Assembly (NCBI GenBank): GCA_023260655.1 | Contig: JALQUU010000003.1 | Location: 1 to 64,000 of the forward strand | Origin: Paracoccaceae bacterium | Lineage (GTDB): Bacteria > Pseudomonadota > Alphaproteobacteria > Rhodobacterales > Rhodobacteraceae | Length of the DNA: 64,000 bases | Direction: 5' to 3' | Part shown: in pieces, positions 46,785-56,309 of the stretch | Layout of the letters: each line of letters begins with the position of its first letter | Position numbering within the stretch: the first letter of the stretch is position 1 | Made by a program: the position numbers and the translations under genes | The notes under the pieces: generated by a model | Seen by the model: the letters and a program-made list of their open reading frames with translations, nothing else | What the model was told of the DNA's origin: nothing | Databases searched by the model: none

Positions 46785-48269
46785 GTGACCGATAACGTAA
46801 CCGCTCGGCAAATGCCCCTTTCCCACCCCTTCGATGACGACAAACTGCGCGAAGAGTGCGGGGTTTTCGGGGTGTTGGGCGTGTCAGACGCCGCGAATTT
46901 CGTCGCCCTCGGCCTCCACGCGCTCCAGCATCGCGGCCAAGAAGCAGGCGGGATCGTCGCACATGATCCGGTCCAAGGTTTCAACTCCGCCCACCGTTTC
47001 GGCTATGTCCGTGACAATTTCACCAACGCCTCCCTGATGCAAACTCTGCCCGGCCCGCTGGCGATCGGCCATGTGCGCTACTCGACCGCAGGCAAGAAAG
47101 GCGCTGTCATCCGTGACGTCCAGCCCTTCTTCGGTGAGTTCTCCATGGGTGGCGCAGCCATCGCGCATAACGGCAACATCACCAACGCCAACGCATTGCG
47201 TCGCGAATTGATCGAGCGCGGCTCGATCTTCCAGTCCTCCTCGGACTCCGAATGCATCATCCATCTGATGGCCCGCTCGCTCCAGCGCACGATCCCCGAA
47301 CGCATGGAAGACGCGCTCCGCCGCGTCGAAGGTGCCTTCTCCGTCGTCGCCATGACCCGCACGAAACTCATCGGCGTCCGCGACCCCCTCGGCGTCCGCC
47401 CGCTGGTGCTGGGCCGCATCGGCGAAGACGGCTGGGCACTCTCGTCGGAAACCTGCGCCCTCGACATCATCGGTGCCGAATACATTCGCGAAATCGAACC
47501 CGGCGAGATGGTTGTCATCGATGCGAACAAGGGCCTCGAAAGCCACTTCCCCTTCCGCAAACAATCGCCCCGCTTCTGCATCTTCGAACACGTCTATTTC
47601 TCGCGCCCCGACAGCATCATCGGTGGCCGCTCGGTCTATGAAACCCGCCGCCAGATCGGCGTGGAACTGGCCCGCGAAGCCGCCGTCGAGGCCGATCTCG
47701 TCTGCCCCGTTCCGGATAGCGGCACCCCCGCCGCCATCGGCTACGCCCATGAATCCGGCATTCCCTTCGGCATGGGCATCATCCGCAACCAGTACATGGG
47801 CCGGACCTTCATCGAACCCACCGAGCAGATCCGCAACATGGGCGTGCGCCTCAAGCTCAACGTCAACCGCGCCCTGATCCGCGGCAAACGCGTGGTTCTC
47901 GTGGACGATTCCGTTGTCCGCGGCACCACCTCGCGCAAGATCAAGGAAATGATCCTCGATGCAGGTGCCGCCGAAGTCCACTTCCGCATCGCCTCCCCGC
48001 CCACCGCCTGGCCCTGCTTCTACGGCGTTGATACGCCGGAGCGGGAAAAACTCCTCGCCGCGACCATGTCAGAAGACGAGATGCGCGATCACCTCGGTGT
48101 CGACAGCCTCAAATTCATCTCTCTCGACGGCCTCTACCGCGCCGCAGGCGAAGCTGGTGGTCGCAACGCCAAATGCCCGCAATATTGCGACGCCTGCTTC
48201 TCCGGCGAATATCCCGTGGCACCGTCGGATATGATCGAAAAGGGCTTTCAGGTGAAAGCGGCGGAATAA
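46785..48269 (+). CDS. purF: Amidophosphoribosyltransferase
   Basis: A 494-residue enzyme of the first committed step of purine synthesis (PRPP plus glutamine to phosphoribosylamine). The N-terminal nucleophile is Cys25 in LREECGVFGV, so a 24-residue propeptide would be removed. The glutamine amidotransferase domain is followed by the PRTase domain with the PRPP loop VVLVDDSVVRGTTSRK. GTG 46785 is used with GGAGG 6 nt upstream; ATG 46812 is an alternative. The C-terminal MIEKGFQVKAAE region is complete. Confidence 0.96.
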   Translation: MTDNVTARQMPLSHPFDDDKLREECGVFGVLGVSDAANFVALGLHALQHRGQEAGGIVAHDPVQGFNSAHRFGYVRDNFTNASLMQTLPGPLAIGHVRYSTAGKKGAVIRDVQPFFGEFSMGGAAIAHNGNITNANALRRELIERGSIFQSSSDSECIIHLMARSLQRTIPERMEDALRRVEGAFSVVAMTRTKLIGVRDPLGVRPLVLGRIGEDGWALSSETCALDIIGAEYIREIEPGEMVVIDANKGLESHFPFRKQSPRFCIFEHVYFSRPDSIIGGRSVYETRRQIGVELAREAAVEADLVCPVPDSGTPAAIGYAHESGIPFGMGIIRNQYMGRTFIEPTEQIRNMGVRLKLNVNRALIRGKRVVLVDDSVVRGTTSRKIKEMILDAGAAEVHFRIASPPTAWPCFYGVDTPEREKLLAATMSEDEMRDHLGVDSLKFISLDGLYRAAGEAGGRNAKCPQYCDACFSGEYPVAPSDMIEKGFQVKAAE

Positions 48270-48271
48270 GA

Positions 48272-48334
48272 GAAGGGGGCGCTGCCCCCTCTGCCTTCGG
48301 CATTCACCCCCGGGATATTTGGAAAAGCGAGAGA
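48272..48334 (+). repeat. GC-hairpin + GGATATTT intergenic repeat, copy E
   Basis: Directly behind the purF stop: AGGGGGCGCTGCCCCCT hairpin, TGCCTTCGGCA hairpin, CACCCCCGGGATATTTGGAAAAGCGAGAGA. The last part touches the ribosome site of the next gene. Confidence 0.75.
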
Positions 48335-48341
48335 TTGAAAA

Positions 48342-48866
48342 ATGAGCCTGCTCGATCTCGACAACCGTTGGCGCAGGTTGCAGGAACTCGGCGGGCCGGT
48401 GGACATCGGCTTCGAGGAACCGGAGGTCTGGCCGCACGGTGAACGTGGCGAGGCACCGGTTCTCGAAATCGGCGAGGATCGCCTCTCAGCCGATCTCTGC
48501 CGCCTGGGAGAACGCCGTTTCCTGCGCTGTATCGTCCACATCGGGATCGAAGGCTCTGATGGCGAAGTCGCTCTCCTCGCGCCTTGGGCCGAAGTGACGC
48601 ATGAAGCCTTCTACGCCTATGTGGCCCATGCTTTCGAAGGCGCTCCGCTGCCGGCCGCATCTGATGCTTTGCTCGCAAACGCACTGCCGGATGCCGAGCT
48701 TGGGTCGAGTATCCTCTTGGCGTTCGATACCGAAGGAACGCGGCCCCTCGCCAAGGTCGATGCCTATGCGAAACCTATTTCCTTCGATGCTCTGCTTGAC
48801 CTTTATTCCGAACTCGACCACGACCTCCGGCCAATACTGAGCAGCAAAGAAGCGCCATCCATATAA
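48342..48866 (+). CDS. DUF2199-like hypothetical protein
   Basis: 174 residues. The arrangement RRFLRCIVHIGIEG ... LAPWAEVTHEAFYAYVAHAFEG ... ALLANALPDAELGSSILLAFDTEGTRPLAKVD resembles DUF2199 proteins by eye (FFIRG..., WVSLSE..F, LP.Y...L.LKT, RP), but the fit is weak. Soluble, acidic, no signal peptide. It follows purF after copy E of the repeat. Function unknown. Confidence 0.65.
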   Translation: MSLLDLDNRWRRLQELGGPVDIGFEEPEVWPHGERGEAPVLEIGEDRLSADLCRLGERRFLRCIVHIGIEGSDGEVALLAPWAEVTHEAFYAYVAHAFEGAPLPAASDALLANALPDAELGSSILLAFDTEGTRPLAKVDAYAKPISFDALLDLYSELDHDLRPILSSKEAPSI

Positions 48867-48912
48867 CGATCTGTGGGCGCACCTATTCTGCATCCACGCA
48901 AAGGAGTTAGAC

Positions 48913-49560
48913 ATGTCTCGCAAGATTGCCCTGATCACTGGCTCCTCCCGAGGCCTCGGCGCAGCCCTCGCAGAAGCGCTTGCGCCCGAGTATCATATCG
49001 TCGCCGTCGCGCGCACCGTCGGTGCTCTGGAAGAGCTGGACGACCGGATCAAGGCCAAGGGTGGCGACGCGACGCTCGCACCCATGGATGTCACCTTAAA
49101 AGACGCAATGGCCCAGCTTTGCCGCGCAATCTACGAGCGTTGGGGCAAAATCGATCTCTGGGCCCACACAGCAATTCACGTGGCGCCGCTCTCTCCGGCG
49201 AACTTCCTCGATGCCAAGGACTGGGAGAAATCCGTTGCACTCAACGTCTCCGCCACAGGCATGCTGATCCCCTTCATCTCGCCTCTTCTTGAAGAAAGCG
49301 GCACGGCACTCTTTTTCGACGATCCGAGACATGGCGAGAAATTCTTCGGGGCCTATGGAGCCACCAAGGCCGCGCAAACCGCCCTCGCGCAATCCTGGTC
49401 CCTTGAAACCGCCAAGACAGGCCCGCGCGTCCGGATCGTTACGCCTGAACCCATGGCCACCGCAACGCGCGCCCGGTTCTTCCCTGGTGAAGATCGCTCT
49501 GTGCTTGCGCATCCGCGAGACGTCGCCGCCCGCATCCTGCAGGATCTGCAACTCCAATAA
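48913..49560 (+). CDS. Short-chain dehydrogenase/reductase
   Basis: A 215-residue SDR. Rossmann motif ALITGSSRGLGAALAEAL (TGxxxGxG) at 6-23, an AHTAIHVAPLSP segment in place of the usual NNAG, and YGATKAAQTAL with the catalytic Tyr/Lys pair (YxxxK). The usual Ser before the Tyr is not obvious (ALFFDDPRHG). SDRs close to purF/radA occur widely in Rhodobacteraceae. Substrate unknown. AAAGGAG precedes ATG 48913. Confidence 0.85.
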   Translation: MSRKIALITGSSRGLGAALAEALAPEYHIVAVARTVGALEELDDRIKAKGGDATLAPMDVTLKDAMAQLCRAIYERWGKIDLWAHTAIHVAPLSPANFLDAKDWEKSVALNVSATGMLIPFISPLLEESGTALFFDDPRHGEKFFGAYGATKAAQTALAQSWSLETAKTGPRVRIVTPEPMATATRARFFPGEDRSVLAHPRDVAARILQDLQLQ

Positions 49561-49613
49561 ATTTCGCTTTCGGAAATATCCTGGGGTCCGGGGCAGCGCC
49601 CCGGGTCTCTCCG
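49561..49613 (-). repeat. GC-hairpin + GGATATTT intergenic repeat, copy F
   Basis: On the minus strand CCGGGGCGCTGCCCCGG, CCCCAGGATATTTCCGAAAGCGAAAT. It starts in the base after the stop of the SDR gene but is oriented against it, towards the next gene's upstream side. Confidence 0.7.
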
Positions 49614-49669
49614 CCCTTGCTCCATCGCACACCCTCCTTTAGGACGGGTTTTACGAGCAGGAGGGCTCC

Positions 49670-50452
49670 ATGCGAATTCTGATTACCAATGACGATGGCA
49701 TCAACGCACCCGGTCTGATCGTCCTGCACAAAATCGCCACCGAACTTGCTGGGCCCAATGGCGAGGTCTGGACAGTTGCTCCCGCCTTCGAGCAATCCGG
49801 TGTTGGCCATTGCATCAGCTACACCCATCCCATGATGGTCGCCAAGTTGGACGAGCGCCGCTTTGCCGCCGAGGGAAGCCCTGCGGATTGCGTGCTGGCT
49901 GGGCTGCATGACGTGATGAAAGAAACGCCCCCCGATCTCGTGCTCTCCGGTGTGAACCGCGGAAATAACTCGGCTGAAAACGCGCTCTATTCCGGCACGC
50001 TCGGCGGAGCGATGGAAGCGGCGCTGCAGGGCATTCCAGCCATTGCGCTCTCGCAATATCTCGGTCCGAACAATTACCAGATCGATAACCCCTTCGAGGC
50101 CGCCGAGGTCCATGGTGCGGAACTCATCCGGAAGCTCCTGCCCTCACTTCTCGCGGACCGGCAGGATTACCGCTTGTTTTACAACGTCAATTTCCCGCCC
50201 GAGCCTGCAGATCGCGTGCGCGGCATCAAGGTCACCACGCAGGGTTTCCGCCGCCATACCCGTTTCTCAGTCGAGCCGCATCTCTCGCCCTCGGGCCGCC
50301 GTTTCCTCTGGATCAAGGGTGGCGAGCAGCATCGCCCCACCGAACCCGGCTCTGACGCCCATGCCAATCTCGACGGCTATATCTCCGTCACACCGATGCG
50401 GGCCGATCTCACCGACCACACGCTTCTGGAGGAGCTTCGCGCCATAGAATGA
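49670..50452 (+). CDS. surE: 5'/3'-nucleotidase SurE
   Basis: A 260-residue metal-dependent nucleotidase/phosphatase. The opening [13 protein letters not shown] carries the Asp-Asp metal ligands; [25 protein letters not shown] supplies the second part of the active site. Starts at ATG 49670 after CAGGAGG. Overlaps pcm by ATGA; surE-pcm-nlpD is a classical operon for stationary-phase survival. Confidence 0.96.
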   Translation: MRILITNDDGINAPGLIVLHKIATELAGPNGEVWTVAPAFEQSGVGHCISYTHPMMVAKLDERRFAAEGSPADCVLAGLHDVMKETPPDLVLSGVNRGNNSAENALYSGTLGGAMEAALQGIPAIALSQYLGPNNYQIDNPFEAAEVHGAELIRKLLPSLLADRQDYRLFYNVNFPPEPADRVRGIKVTTQGFRRHTRFSVEPHLSPSGRRFLWIKGGEQHRPTEPGSDAHANLDGYISVTPMRADLTDHTLLEELRAIE

Positions 50453-51096
50453 GCCCCGAGGACGCAGAGCGCAAAATGCAATTCCTCTTCGCACTCCGCT
50501 CCCGCGGCGTGACGGATGCCCGCGTTCTCGGTGCCATGGAAAAGATCGATCGCGGCCCCTTCGTGCGCGGTCTTTTCGCGGAACGCGCCTATGACGACAC
50601 CCCCCTGCCCATCGCCTGCGGGCAAACGATTTCCCAGCCTTCCGTCGTCGGCCTCATGACGCAAGCCCTCGAGGTTTCCCCACGTGACAAGGTGCTCGAA
50701 GTGGGCACAGGCTCGGGCTATCAGGCGGCAGTTTTGTCGCAACTGGCTCGTCGCGTTTACACCGTTGATCGCCATCCCCGCCTCGTCCGCGAAGCCCGCG
50801 TGCTCTTCGATGAGTTGGGCCTGACCAACATCACCTCCCTCACCGCAGACGGTTGCTTCGGCCTCTCCGAACAGGCCCCGTTCGACCGTATCCTCGTCAC
50901 TGCCGCCGCCGAAGATCCGCCCGGCCCCCTCCTCGCACAGCTCAAGGAAGGCGGCATCATGGTGCTGCCCGTCGGGCAAAGTGACACCGTCCAGCACCTG
51001 ATCCGTGTCCGCCGGACCGCCAGCGGCTTCGATTATGACGAGCTCCGTCCCGTCCGTTTCGTGCCGCTTGTCGAAGGCGTGGCGCGCGAAACGTGA
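50449..51096 (+). CDS. pcm: Protein-L-isoaspartate O-methyltransferase
   Basis: A 215-residue methyltransferase that repairs isoaspartyl damage in proteins using S-adenosylmethionine. Motifs: [28 protein letters not shown] (substrate loop), and [15 protein letters not shown] (SAM-binding motif I) around residues 83-97. Overlaps surE by ATGA; nlpD follows after about 90 nt. Confidence 0.95.
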   Translation: MSPEDAERKMQFLFALRSRGVTDARVLGAMEKIDRGPFVRGLFAERAYDDTPLPIACGQTISQPSVVGLMTQALEVSPRDKVLEVGTGSGYQAAVLSQLARRVYTVDRHPRLVREARVLFDELGLTNITSLTADGCFGLSEQAPFDRILVTAAAEDPPGPLLAQLKEGGIMVLPVGQSDTVQHLIRVRRTASGFDYDELRPVRFVPLVEGVARET

Positions 51097-51185
51097 CAAC
51101 CCCTTTAAAACCCGTTATTCTGAACTCAAATTGGCTCAAAGCCTAAAGCTCCGGGTACACGGGGCAAAAAAGAGGATATCGAGAG

Positions 51186-52373
51186 ATGACATTCCGCACC
51201 GGACGTATCGCGCCGCCCGCGCTCACGGCAGCCATGCTTGTTCTTGTCGCAGGCTGCACCAAGCCTCTGGATTTCGATCTGCGCGGCAATTTCGGCAATG
51301 CGCTCACCACATCCGAGGCCGCTCGCAATGCCACGGCAGCACGCCCTGCGCCTGACGCGCGCGGCGTCATCTCCTACCCCGGCTATCAGGTGGTCGTGGC
51401 GCGCCGCGGCGACACGGTGCAATCCGCTGCGGCCCGCGTCGGCGTTGATGCCGGCGAGTTGGCGCGCTTCAACGGCATCCAGTCCGGTGACGACCTCCGC
51501 GAAGGGGAAGTTCTCGCCCTGCCGAAGCGGATCGCCGAAATCACCCCTGCCGGGCAAACCGCAGCCCAACCGGGTTCGGTTGACATCACGACGCTGGCTT
51601 CCGGCGCGATCGACCGCGCTGGCCCCTCGGTGCAAACCTCTACCCTGCCCCCCGCCACCCAAACGGCCGCTGCAGCTCCCGCCGCCATCGAACCGATCCG
51701 CCACAAGGTGCAGCGCGGTGAAACCACCTATACCGTCGCCCGGCTCTACAACGTTCCGGTGCGCGGCCTTGCCGAATGGAACGGTCTCGGCCCCGATTTC
51801 GCGATCCGCGAAGGCCAGTATCTCCTGATCCCGATCGCGAACCAGCCAGCGCCCGCAACGGCGGCAGCCACCACCGCGCCCGGCCAAGGCTCGCCAACAC
51901 CTGTTCCGCCCTCCGCCACCCAGCCGCTGCCGCAGGAAAAAACCGCGGCCGCGGCCGCTGCACAGGCCGCGCCCACCACCGCACCAAACCTCGGCAAAAC
52001 CCAGACCGCCGCCAGCGCGGGCGGGGGTAAAATGGCCATGCCGCTCAACGGCAAGATTATCCGTGACTACAAGAAGGGCACCAACGAAGGCATCGACATT
52101 CAGGCCGCCTCCGGCTCGCCCATCGTCGCCGCCGATGCTGGCACCGTTGCCGCGATCACCGCAGACGCCGATCAGGTGCCAATCGTCGTGGTGAAACACG
52201 CAGGCAACCTCCTCAGCGTCTACGCGAATGTGGAAGGCATTACCGTCAAGAAAGGCGATAGCGTCTCGCGCGGCCAGACCATCGCGAAGGTCCGCTCGGG
52301 GGCTTCCAACTACCTGCATTTCGAAGTGCGCAAAGGCTTCGACAGCGTCGACCCGAATCCCTACCTGCGCTGA
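51186..52373 (+). CDS. nlpD: NlpD-type lipoprotein, LysM plus degenerate M23 domain
   Basis: A 395-residue envelope lipoprotein. Lipobox LVAGC (Cys around residue 23), LysM 1 (about 62-110, VVVARRGDTVQSAAARVGV), LysM 2 (about 175-222, HKVQRGETTYTVARLYNV), Ala/Pro/Thr linker, then a C-terminal LytM/M23 domain. The catalytic His of HxxxD is replaced (NEGIDIQA) and the last motif is YLHFEVR with one His, so it probably activates amidases rather than cutting peptidoglycan itself, as E. coli NlpD does. Third gene of surE-pcm-nlpD; a strong terminator follows. Confidence 0.92.
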   Translation: MTFRTGRIAPPALTAAMLVLVAGCTKPLDFDLRGNFGNALTTSEAARNATAARPAPDARGVISYPGYQVVVARRGDTVQSAAARVGVDAGELARFNGIQSGDDLREGEVLALPKRIAEITPAGQTAAQPGSVDITTLASGAIDRAGPSVQTSTLPPATQTAAAAPAAIEPIRHKVQRGETTYTVARLYNVPVRGLAEWNGLGPDFAIREGQYLLIPIANQPAPATAAATTAPGQGSPTPVPPSATQPLPQEKTAAAAAAQAAPTTAPNLGKTQTAASAGGGKMAMPLNGKIIRDYKKGTNEGIDIQAASGSPIVAADAGTVAAITADADQVPIVVVKHAGNLLSVYANVEGITVKKGDSVSRGQTIAKVRSGASNYLHFEVRKGFDSVDPNPYLR

Positions 52374-52385
52374 ACGCCACCGAAC

Positions 52386-52412
52386 AAAAAAGCGCCCCTC
52401 GGGGTGCTTTTT
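52386..52412 (+). terminator. Rho-independent terminator of the surE-pcm-nlpD operon
   Basis: AAAAAAGCgCCCC-tc-GGGGtGCTTTTTT; the T-run follows on both strands, so it works in both directions and could end DUF815 transcripts too. Confidence 0.9.
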
Positions 52413-52426
52413 TCGTTTGAAGGCCT

Positions 52427-52530
52427 TAGAGCATTTCGAGAAAAAGTTGATAGACTTTTTCGCTTAGGAAATGCGGCAAGTCAAAAGCTTAAAGCGTTTC
52501 GCTGTTTCAACAAAACAGCGAAACGCTTTA
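52427..52530. repeat. 104-bp double-hairpin element, copy 1
   Basis: TAGAGCATTTCG...AAACGCTTTA. First hairpin: GCATTTC / GAAATGC closing AAAAAGT / ACTTTTT; second hairpin: AAAGCGTTTCGCTGTTT / AAACAGCGAAACGCTTT. It lies between the nlpD terminator and the DUF815 gene, whose TAA stop is formed by its right end (TTA at 52528-52530). Copy 2 is at 63781. Confidence 0.85.
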
Positions 52531-53370
52531 GATCCGGACGCCCTTGCGCCCAGCGAGATCCGTGAAGAACTGCCACGCAACGCGGCCCGAACGGCTCCCC
52601 CGCGTGGCCTGCCATTCGATGGCCTCCGCCCGCATTTCCTCGTCCCCGATCGCCACACCATAAGCATCGCAATAACCCCGGATCATCGCCAGATACTGGT
52701 CCTGATCGCAGGGATGGAACCCGAGCCAAAGGCCGAAACGATCCGAGAGGGAAACCTTCTCCTCCACCGCTTCCCCGGGATTGATCGCCGAAGACCGCTC
52801 GTTCTCGATCATATCGCGTGGCATCAGGTGGCGACGGTTCGATGTGGCATAGAACAGCACATTATCCGGCCGCCCTTCGATCCCGCCATCCAGAACCGCT
52901 TTCAAGCTCTTGTAATGCTGGTCGTCATGGCTGAACGAAAGGTCATCGCAGAAGAGCAGGAACCGCTCGTCAGGCGCCGCCCGCAACAGGTTCAAGAGCC
53001 GCGCCACCGAGGGCAAATCCTCGCGCTGCAACTCGATGATCTTCAGGCCCAGCCCTTGGCGGCGCACTTCGCCATGCACGGCCTTCACAAGGCTCGACTT
53101 GCCCATGCCCCGCGCGCCCCAAAGCAGTGCGTTATTCGCAGGCATGCCGCGCGCAAACTGCAGCGTGTTCGACAGAAGCGTATCGCGCGAGCGATCGACC
53201 CCGATCAACAGCCCGATATCCACCCGCGAGACCTTCGTAACAGGCTCCAAGCGATCGGGGCTCGTGTGCCAGACAAAGGCATCCGCCGACGTGAAATCCG
53301 GCGCAGCCATCGGCGCCGGGGCCATCCGCTCAAGCGCGGCGGCGATCCGGTTCAACTCGGCTTCGCTCAT
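52528..53370 (-). CDS. DUF815 family P-loop ATPase
   Basis: A 280-residue AAA+-like ATPase. Walker A LLWGARGMGKSSLV (about 82-95) and Walker B RFLLFCDDLSF are clear; TSNRRHLMPRDMIEN and a late RSGRVAWQFFTDLAGR are typical of DUF815. Function is not established for the family. The start overlaps tatC stop by ATGA, so tatA-tatB-tatC-DUF815 form one unit. The stop is provided by the 104-bp repeat. Confidence 0.9.
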   Translation of the reverse strand: MSEAELNRIAAALERMAPAPMAAPDFTSADAFVWHTSPDRLEPVTKVSRVDIGLLIGVDRSRDTLLSNTLQFARGMPANNALLWGARGMGKSSLVKAVHGEVRRQGLGLKIIELQREDLPSVARLLNLLRAAPDERFLLFCDDLSFSHDDQHYKSLKAVLDGGIEGRPDNVLFYATSNRRHLMPRDMIENERSSAINPGEAVEEKVSLSDRFGLWLGFHPCDQDQYLAMIRGYCDAYGVAIGDEEMRAEAIEWQATRGSRSGRVAWQFFTDLAGRKGVRI

Positions 53371-54380
53371 GCCTTGCCATCCTTCTCGGCAGCTTCCTTG
53401 GCCAAATCCTCGTCGAACTCGCGGACAAGCAGGTCGTCGAATTCCTCTTCCGGATCGGCGGCCTTGGCGGCAGCAGGCGCATCCGCCTCGTCTTCATCGT
53501 CGTAATAGCCCTCGGCCCGCAACCGCGCCTCGCGCTTATTCTCGACGATCCGGACCAGCCAGATCGAAATCTCGTAAAGACCGTAAACCACCACAAAGAG
53601 AATCAACTGCGTCGTAACATCCGGCGGAGTCACGATGGCGGCAAGGATGAGAATGCCGACGATGGCGTATTTCCGCACCGCACCCAGCCCTTCGGCGCTC
53701 ACCAAACCCGCCTTGCCCATCAGGGTCAAAAGCACGGGAAGCTGGAAGCACATGCCGAAAGCGAGGATGAATTTCAGCGTGATATCAAGGCTTTCGTTCA
53801 CCTTACCGAAGAAGGTGATCTTGATGCCCTCATTCGTGGTCGGCACAACGGCAGCCCCATCGGGGATCGCAGCACCCGACGCTTCACCCGCACGGCTCAA
53901 GAGGTTCGCGAAGATCGACGACACATCGGCGAAGCCCAGGAAAAAAGCCATCGCCAGCGGCGTCACCACGAAATGCGCAAAAGACGCGCCCAGCATGAAC
54001 ATAAAGGGCGAGGCGATCAGGAATGGCAGGAACGCGCCCTTCTCCGAGCGGTAAAGCCCCGGTGCCACAAAGCGCCAGAGCTGGTAGGAAATCATCGGAA
54101 ACGCCAAGGCGAAGCCGAAGACCATCGAAATCCGGAAGAGCGTGAACAGGTATTCCTGCGGGCTCGTGTATTGCATTGTAGGCGACGGATCGCCCAGCGC
54201 ACGCAGCGTTGCCTCGATGGGGCCCAGCAAGAATTGCAGGATCGGTTCGGCCACCAAGAAAGCCAGGACCATACCGACGATGAACGCCATCACAGCGTTG
54301 ATCAGCCGCGTTCTCAGCTCCGCAAGATGCTCGATCAGCGGGGCGCTGGAATCCTCCAGATCGTCTTTGCCACGTGTCAT
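53367..54380 (-). CDS. tatC: Sec-independent protein translocase TatC
   Basis: A 337-residue polytopic core of the Tat system that binds twin-arginine signals and builds the export pore. N-terminal [15 protein letters not shown] is the family start; six helices follow, with [24 protein letters not shown] typical. Long for TatC (~250): the C-terminal ~65 residues are an acidic, Ala-rich tail ([24 protein letters not shown]). Overlaps tatB and DUF815 by ATGA. Confidence 0.95.
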   Translation of the reverse strand: MTRGKDDLEDSSAPLIEHLAELRTRLINAVMAFIVGMVLAFLVAEPILQFLLGPIEATLRALGDPSPTMQYTSPQEYLFTLFRISMVFGFALAFPMISYQLWRFVAPGLYRSEKGAFLPFLIASPFMFMLGASFAHFVVTPLAMAFFLGFADVSSIFANLLSRAGEASGAAIPDGAAVVPTTNEGIKITFFGKVNESLDITLKFILAFGMCFQLPVLLTLMGKAGLVSAEGLGAVRKYAIVGILILAAIVTPPDVTTQLILFVVVYGLYEISIWLVRIVENKREARLRAEGYYDDEDEADAPAAAKAADPEEEFDDLLVREFDEDLAKEAAEKDGKA

Positions 54381-54847
54381 GTAGTGCTGTCCCCAGAGGC
54401 AGGCTTGGGTGCCGGATCGGCAGCGGCAATCGCGCCGGGATCATCGCCCGCCGAATTGGCGGCCGCAGCCTCCGCCTCGGCTTTCTTTTTCAACGCATGC
54501 TGCGCCGTGGCCTCGTGGATCTTCCGTGTAGCCTCGGCCCGATCTTCCGCGAGCTTCGCGGTTTCCGATCCGGGCTGCCATTTACGGAAGCTCTCCGTCG
54601 CCTCGTTCAGCTTGTCGAGCCCCATCTTCTTGGGGTCTGTGGCGGCTTTGAGAGAGGTGGTCACGTCTTTGACGCCCGCCTCGTCCGCCGCCTGATCCAT
54701 TGCCCGGCTGAATTCCCGCGCCATCCCGCGCGCCTTGCCCATAAACTGCCCCGCCTTGCGGAACAGAATGGGCAAATCTTTCGGCCCCACCACGATCAAC
54801 GCGACGATGCCGATGAGCAGAAGCTCGCTCCAGCCGATATCGAGCAT
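54377..54847 (-). CDS. tatB: Sec-independent protein translocase TatB
   Basis: A 156-residue subunit with one N-terminal helix ([22 protein letters not shown]) and a long amphipathic helix ([31 protein letters not shown]). The C-terminal part is Ala-rich and disordered. Between tatA (6 nt after) and tatC (ATGA overlap). Binds Tat precursors with TatC. Confidence 0.94.
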   Translation of the reverse strand: MLDIGWSELLLIGIVALIVVGPKDLPILFRKAGQFMGKARGMAREFSRAMDQAADEAGVKDVTTSLKAATDPKKMGLDKLNEATESFRKWQPGSETAKLAEDRAEATRKIHEATAQHALKKKAEAEAAAANSAGDDPGAIAAADPAPKPASGDSTT

Positions 54848-54852
54848 TGGAC

Positions 54853-55065
54853 TTACGCCTTGTCCTTCTCGGTTTCAGGCGTCACATCGCGCGCCGCAGC
54901 CGCGTTGTCCTCGATCTCCTTGGAGCCTTCCGACACGCCTTTCTTGAAGGCGGTGATGCCCTTGCCGACTTCGCCCATCAGCGAGCTGATCTTGCCGCGT
55001 CCGAAGAGCACCAGCACCACAACGGCGATGAGAAGAAGGCCCGGAAGGCCGATATTGTTGAGCAT
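54853..55065 (-). CDS. tatA: Sec-independent protein translocase TatA
   Basis: A 70-residue TatA. ATG 55065 ([26 protein letters not shown]) is the family start; the track ORF from 55110 adds unrelated residues. One membrane helix, then the [24 protein letters not shown] amphipathic helix. First gene of tatABC-DUF815; the operon promoter should lie in 55066-55250, where I recognise no clear site. Confidence 0.94.
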   Translation of the reverse strand: MLNNIGLPGLLLIAVVVLVLFGRGKISSLMGEVGKGITAFKKGVSEGSKEIEDNAAAARDVTPETEKDKA

Positions 55066-55254
55066 AGCTTTTCTCCCTGTCCGGTCCCGCGCGATGAAGC
55101 TGCGGGCCATCCGTATTCATGCCGTTCCTATGTAATGGGTCGCGGAAGGCGTTAAAAGGCTCAAAGGCGCTCAAGCCCGCGTTTTTTCGGCGCATGCTAG
55201 TGCAATACAGGCGGAACGGCGCCGCATTCCCTCGAAAGCTGGCTTTGCCTCTAC

Positions 55255-55294
55255 CGTCGGATGCCTCCGGCGGGGATATTTTTCAAAGCGAAAT
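55255..55294 (+). repeat. GC-hairpin + GGATATTT intergenic repeat, copy G
   Basis: GTCGGATGCCTCCGGCGGGGATATTTTTCAAAGCGAAATGAT, plus strand, ending 3 nt before the stop of the minus-strand hydrolase. It separates the tat promoter region from that gene. Confidence 0.65.
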
Positions 55295-55296
55295 GA

Positions 55297-56172
55297 TTAG
55301 AGGAAGGCTTTGATCGCCGCCGCAACGCGATCCGGGGCTTGGTGCAAGAGCCAGTGATCGGTGCCGGGGATTGAAAGCCGTGTCAGATCGGGCACGTAGT
55401 CTTCCAGATCATCGGCGGCTTCCGGCAAAAGCGCGCGGTCACCTTCGCCCCAGATCAGAAGATGCGGGCAAGCGATACGCATCCGGCTCGGGTTCGGGGC
55501 GGGCAGGTCGCGGATCGGTTGGCCGGGCTTTGCCACTTGCACGGGCGAAGCCCGGTACCAATTGACCATGCCTTGCAGCCGCCCGGGGCGGGACCATTCG
55601 GTTCTGTAAGCCTCCAGCCTGTCGCCGCTGATCCAAGCCATATCCATATTGGCCGAGAACAAGGCGCGCAGTTTGGCAAAGCCATCGGCCGCCAGAAGAT
55701 CCTCCGAGCCGTCGCGCCGGAGCCAGTCGATATATTGCGAGGCTGCCGATTGCGCGCCTCCTGCCGCCAGGGCCCGCTGGAACGGGCCGGGATGCACCCC
55801 GTTCAGCACTACGAGTTTCGCCACAAGTTCAGGGCGCAGGATCGCCAAGCCATAGGCAATCGCCGCCCCCCAGTCATGCCCGACTACCGCAATCGGCCCC
55901 TTCCCCAGCGCTTCGATCAGGCGCGCCATATCGGCGACGAGCCGCGAGGGGGCGTAGTGTTCTTTGCCTAGCGGCGCAGAGCTTTGCCCATAGCCGCGCT
56001 GATCCGGCGCGATGCAGCGGAACTGGCCCTGAAGCGCTTCCGCGACCTCAGTCCAAGCGCCCGAATATTCCGGAAACCCGTGCAAGAACAGCACGGGCGG
56101 CAAGTCTTGCGCCCCCCAAGCCAAAGCGTGGAAGCGCTCGCCCTCTAGTTCAAACCATAAAGACTCTGCCAT
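55297..56172 (-). CDS. Alpha/beta hydrolase, epoxide hydrolase-like
   Basis: A 291-residue hydrolase with an aspartate nucleophile: VVGHDWGAAIAYG (GHDWG motif, Asp at about residue 103). HGFPEYSGAW is the oxyanion motif used by epoxide hydrolases and haloalkane dehalogenases; EWSRPGRLQGMVNWYR is the cap; the His is in GTDHWLLHQAP. ATG 56172 (MAESLWFELEG) with GAGGATC upstream is chosen over the track's 56277. Substrate unknown. Confidence 0.9.
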   Translation of the reverse strand: MAESLWFELEGERFHALAWGAQDLPPVLFLHGFPEYSGAWTEVAEALQGQFRCIAPDQRGYGQSSAPLGKEHYAPSRLVADMARLIEALGKGPIAVVGHDWGAAIAYGLAILRPELVAKLVVLNGVHPGPFQRALAAGGAQSAASQYIDWLRRDGSEDLLAADGFAKLRALFSANMDMAWISGDRLEAYRTEWSRPGRLQGMVNWYRASPVQVAKPGQPIRDLPAPNPSRMRIACPHLLIWGEGDRALLPEAADDLEDYVPDLTRLSIPGTDHWLLHQAPDRVAAAIKAFL

Positions 56173-56309
56173 ACCCGATCCTCCCCACCCCATCGGACCT
56201 CGGGCAGCCCCAACAATCAAGCCCGGAAAACACGCTCTGATTTGACCCCCGTCAAGGAAATGGCCCGCAAGTTGCATTATCCTGTCGGGACATGAAAAAG
56301 GAGAAATGC

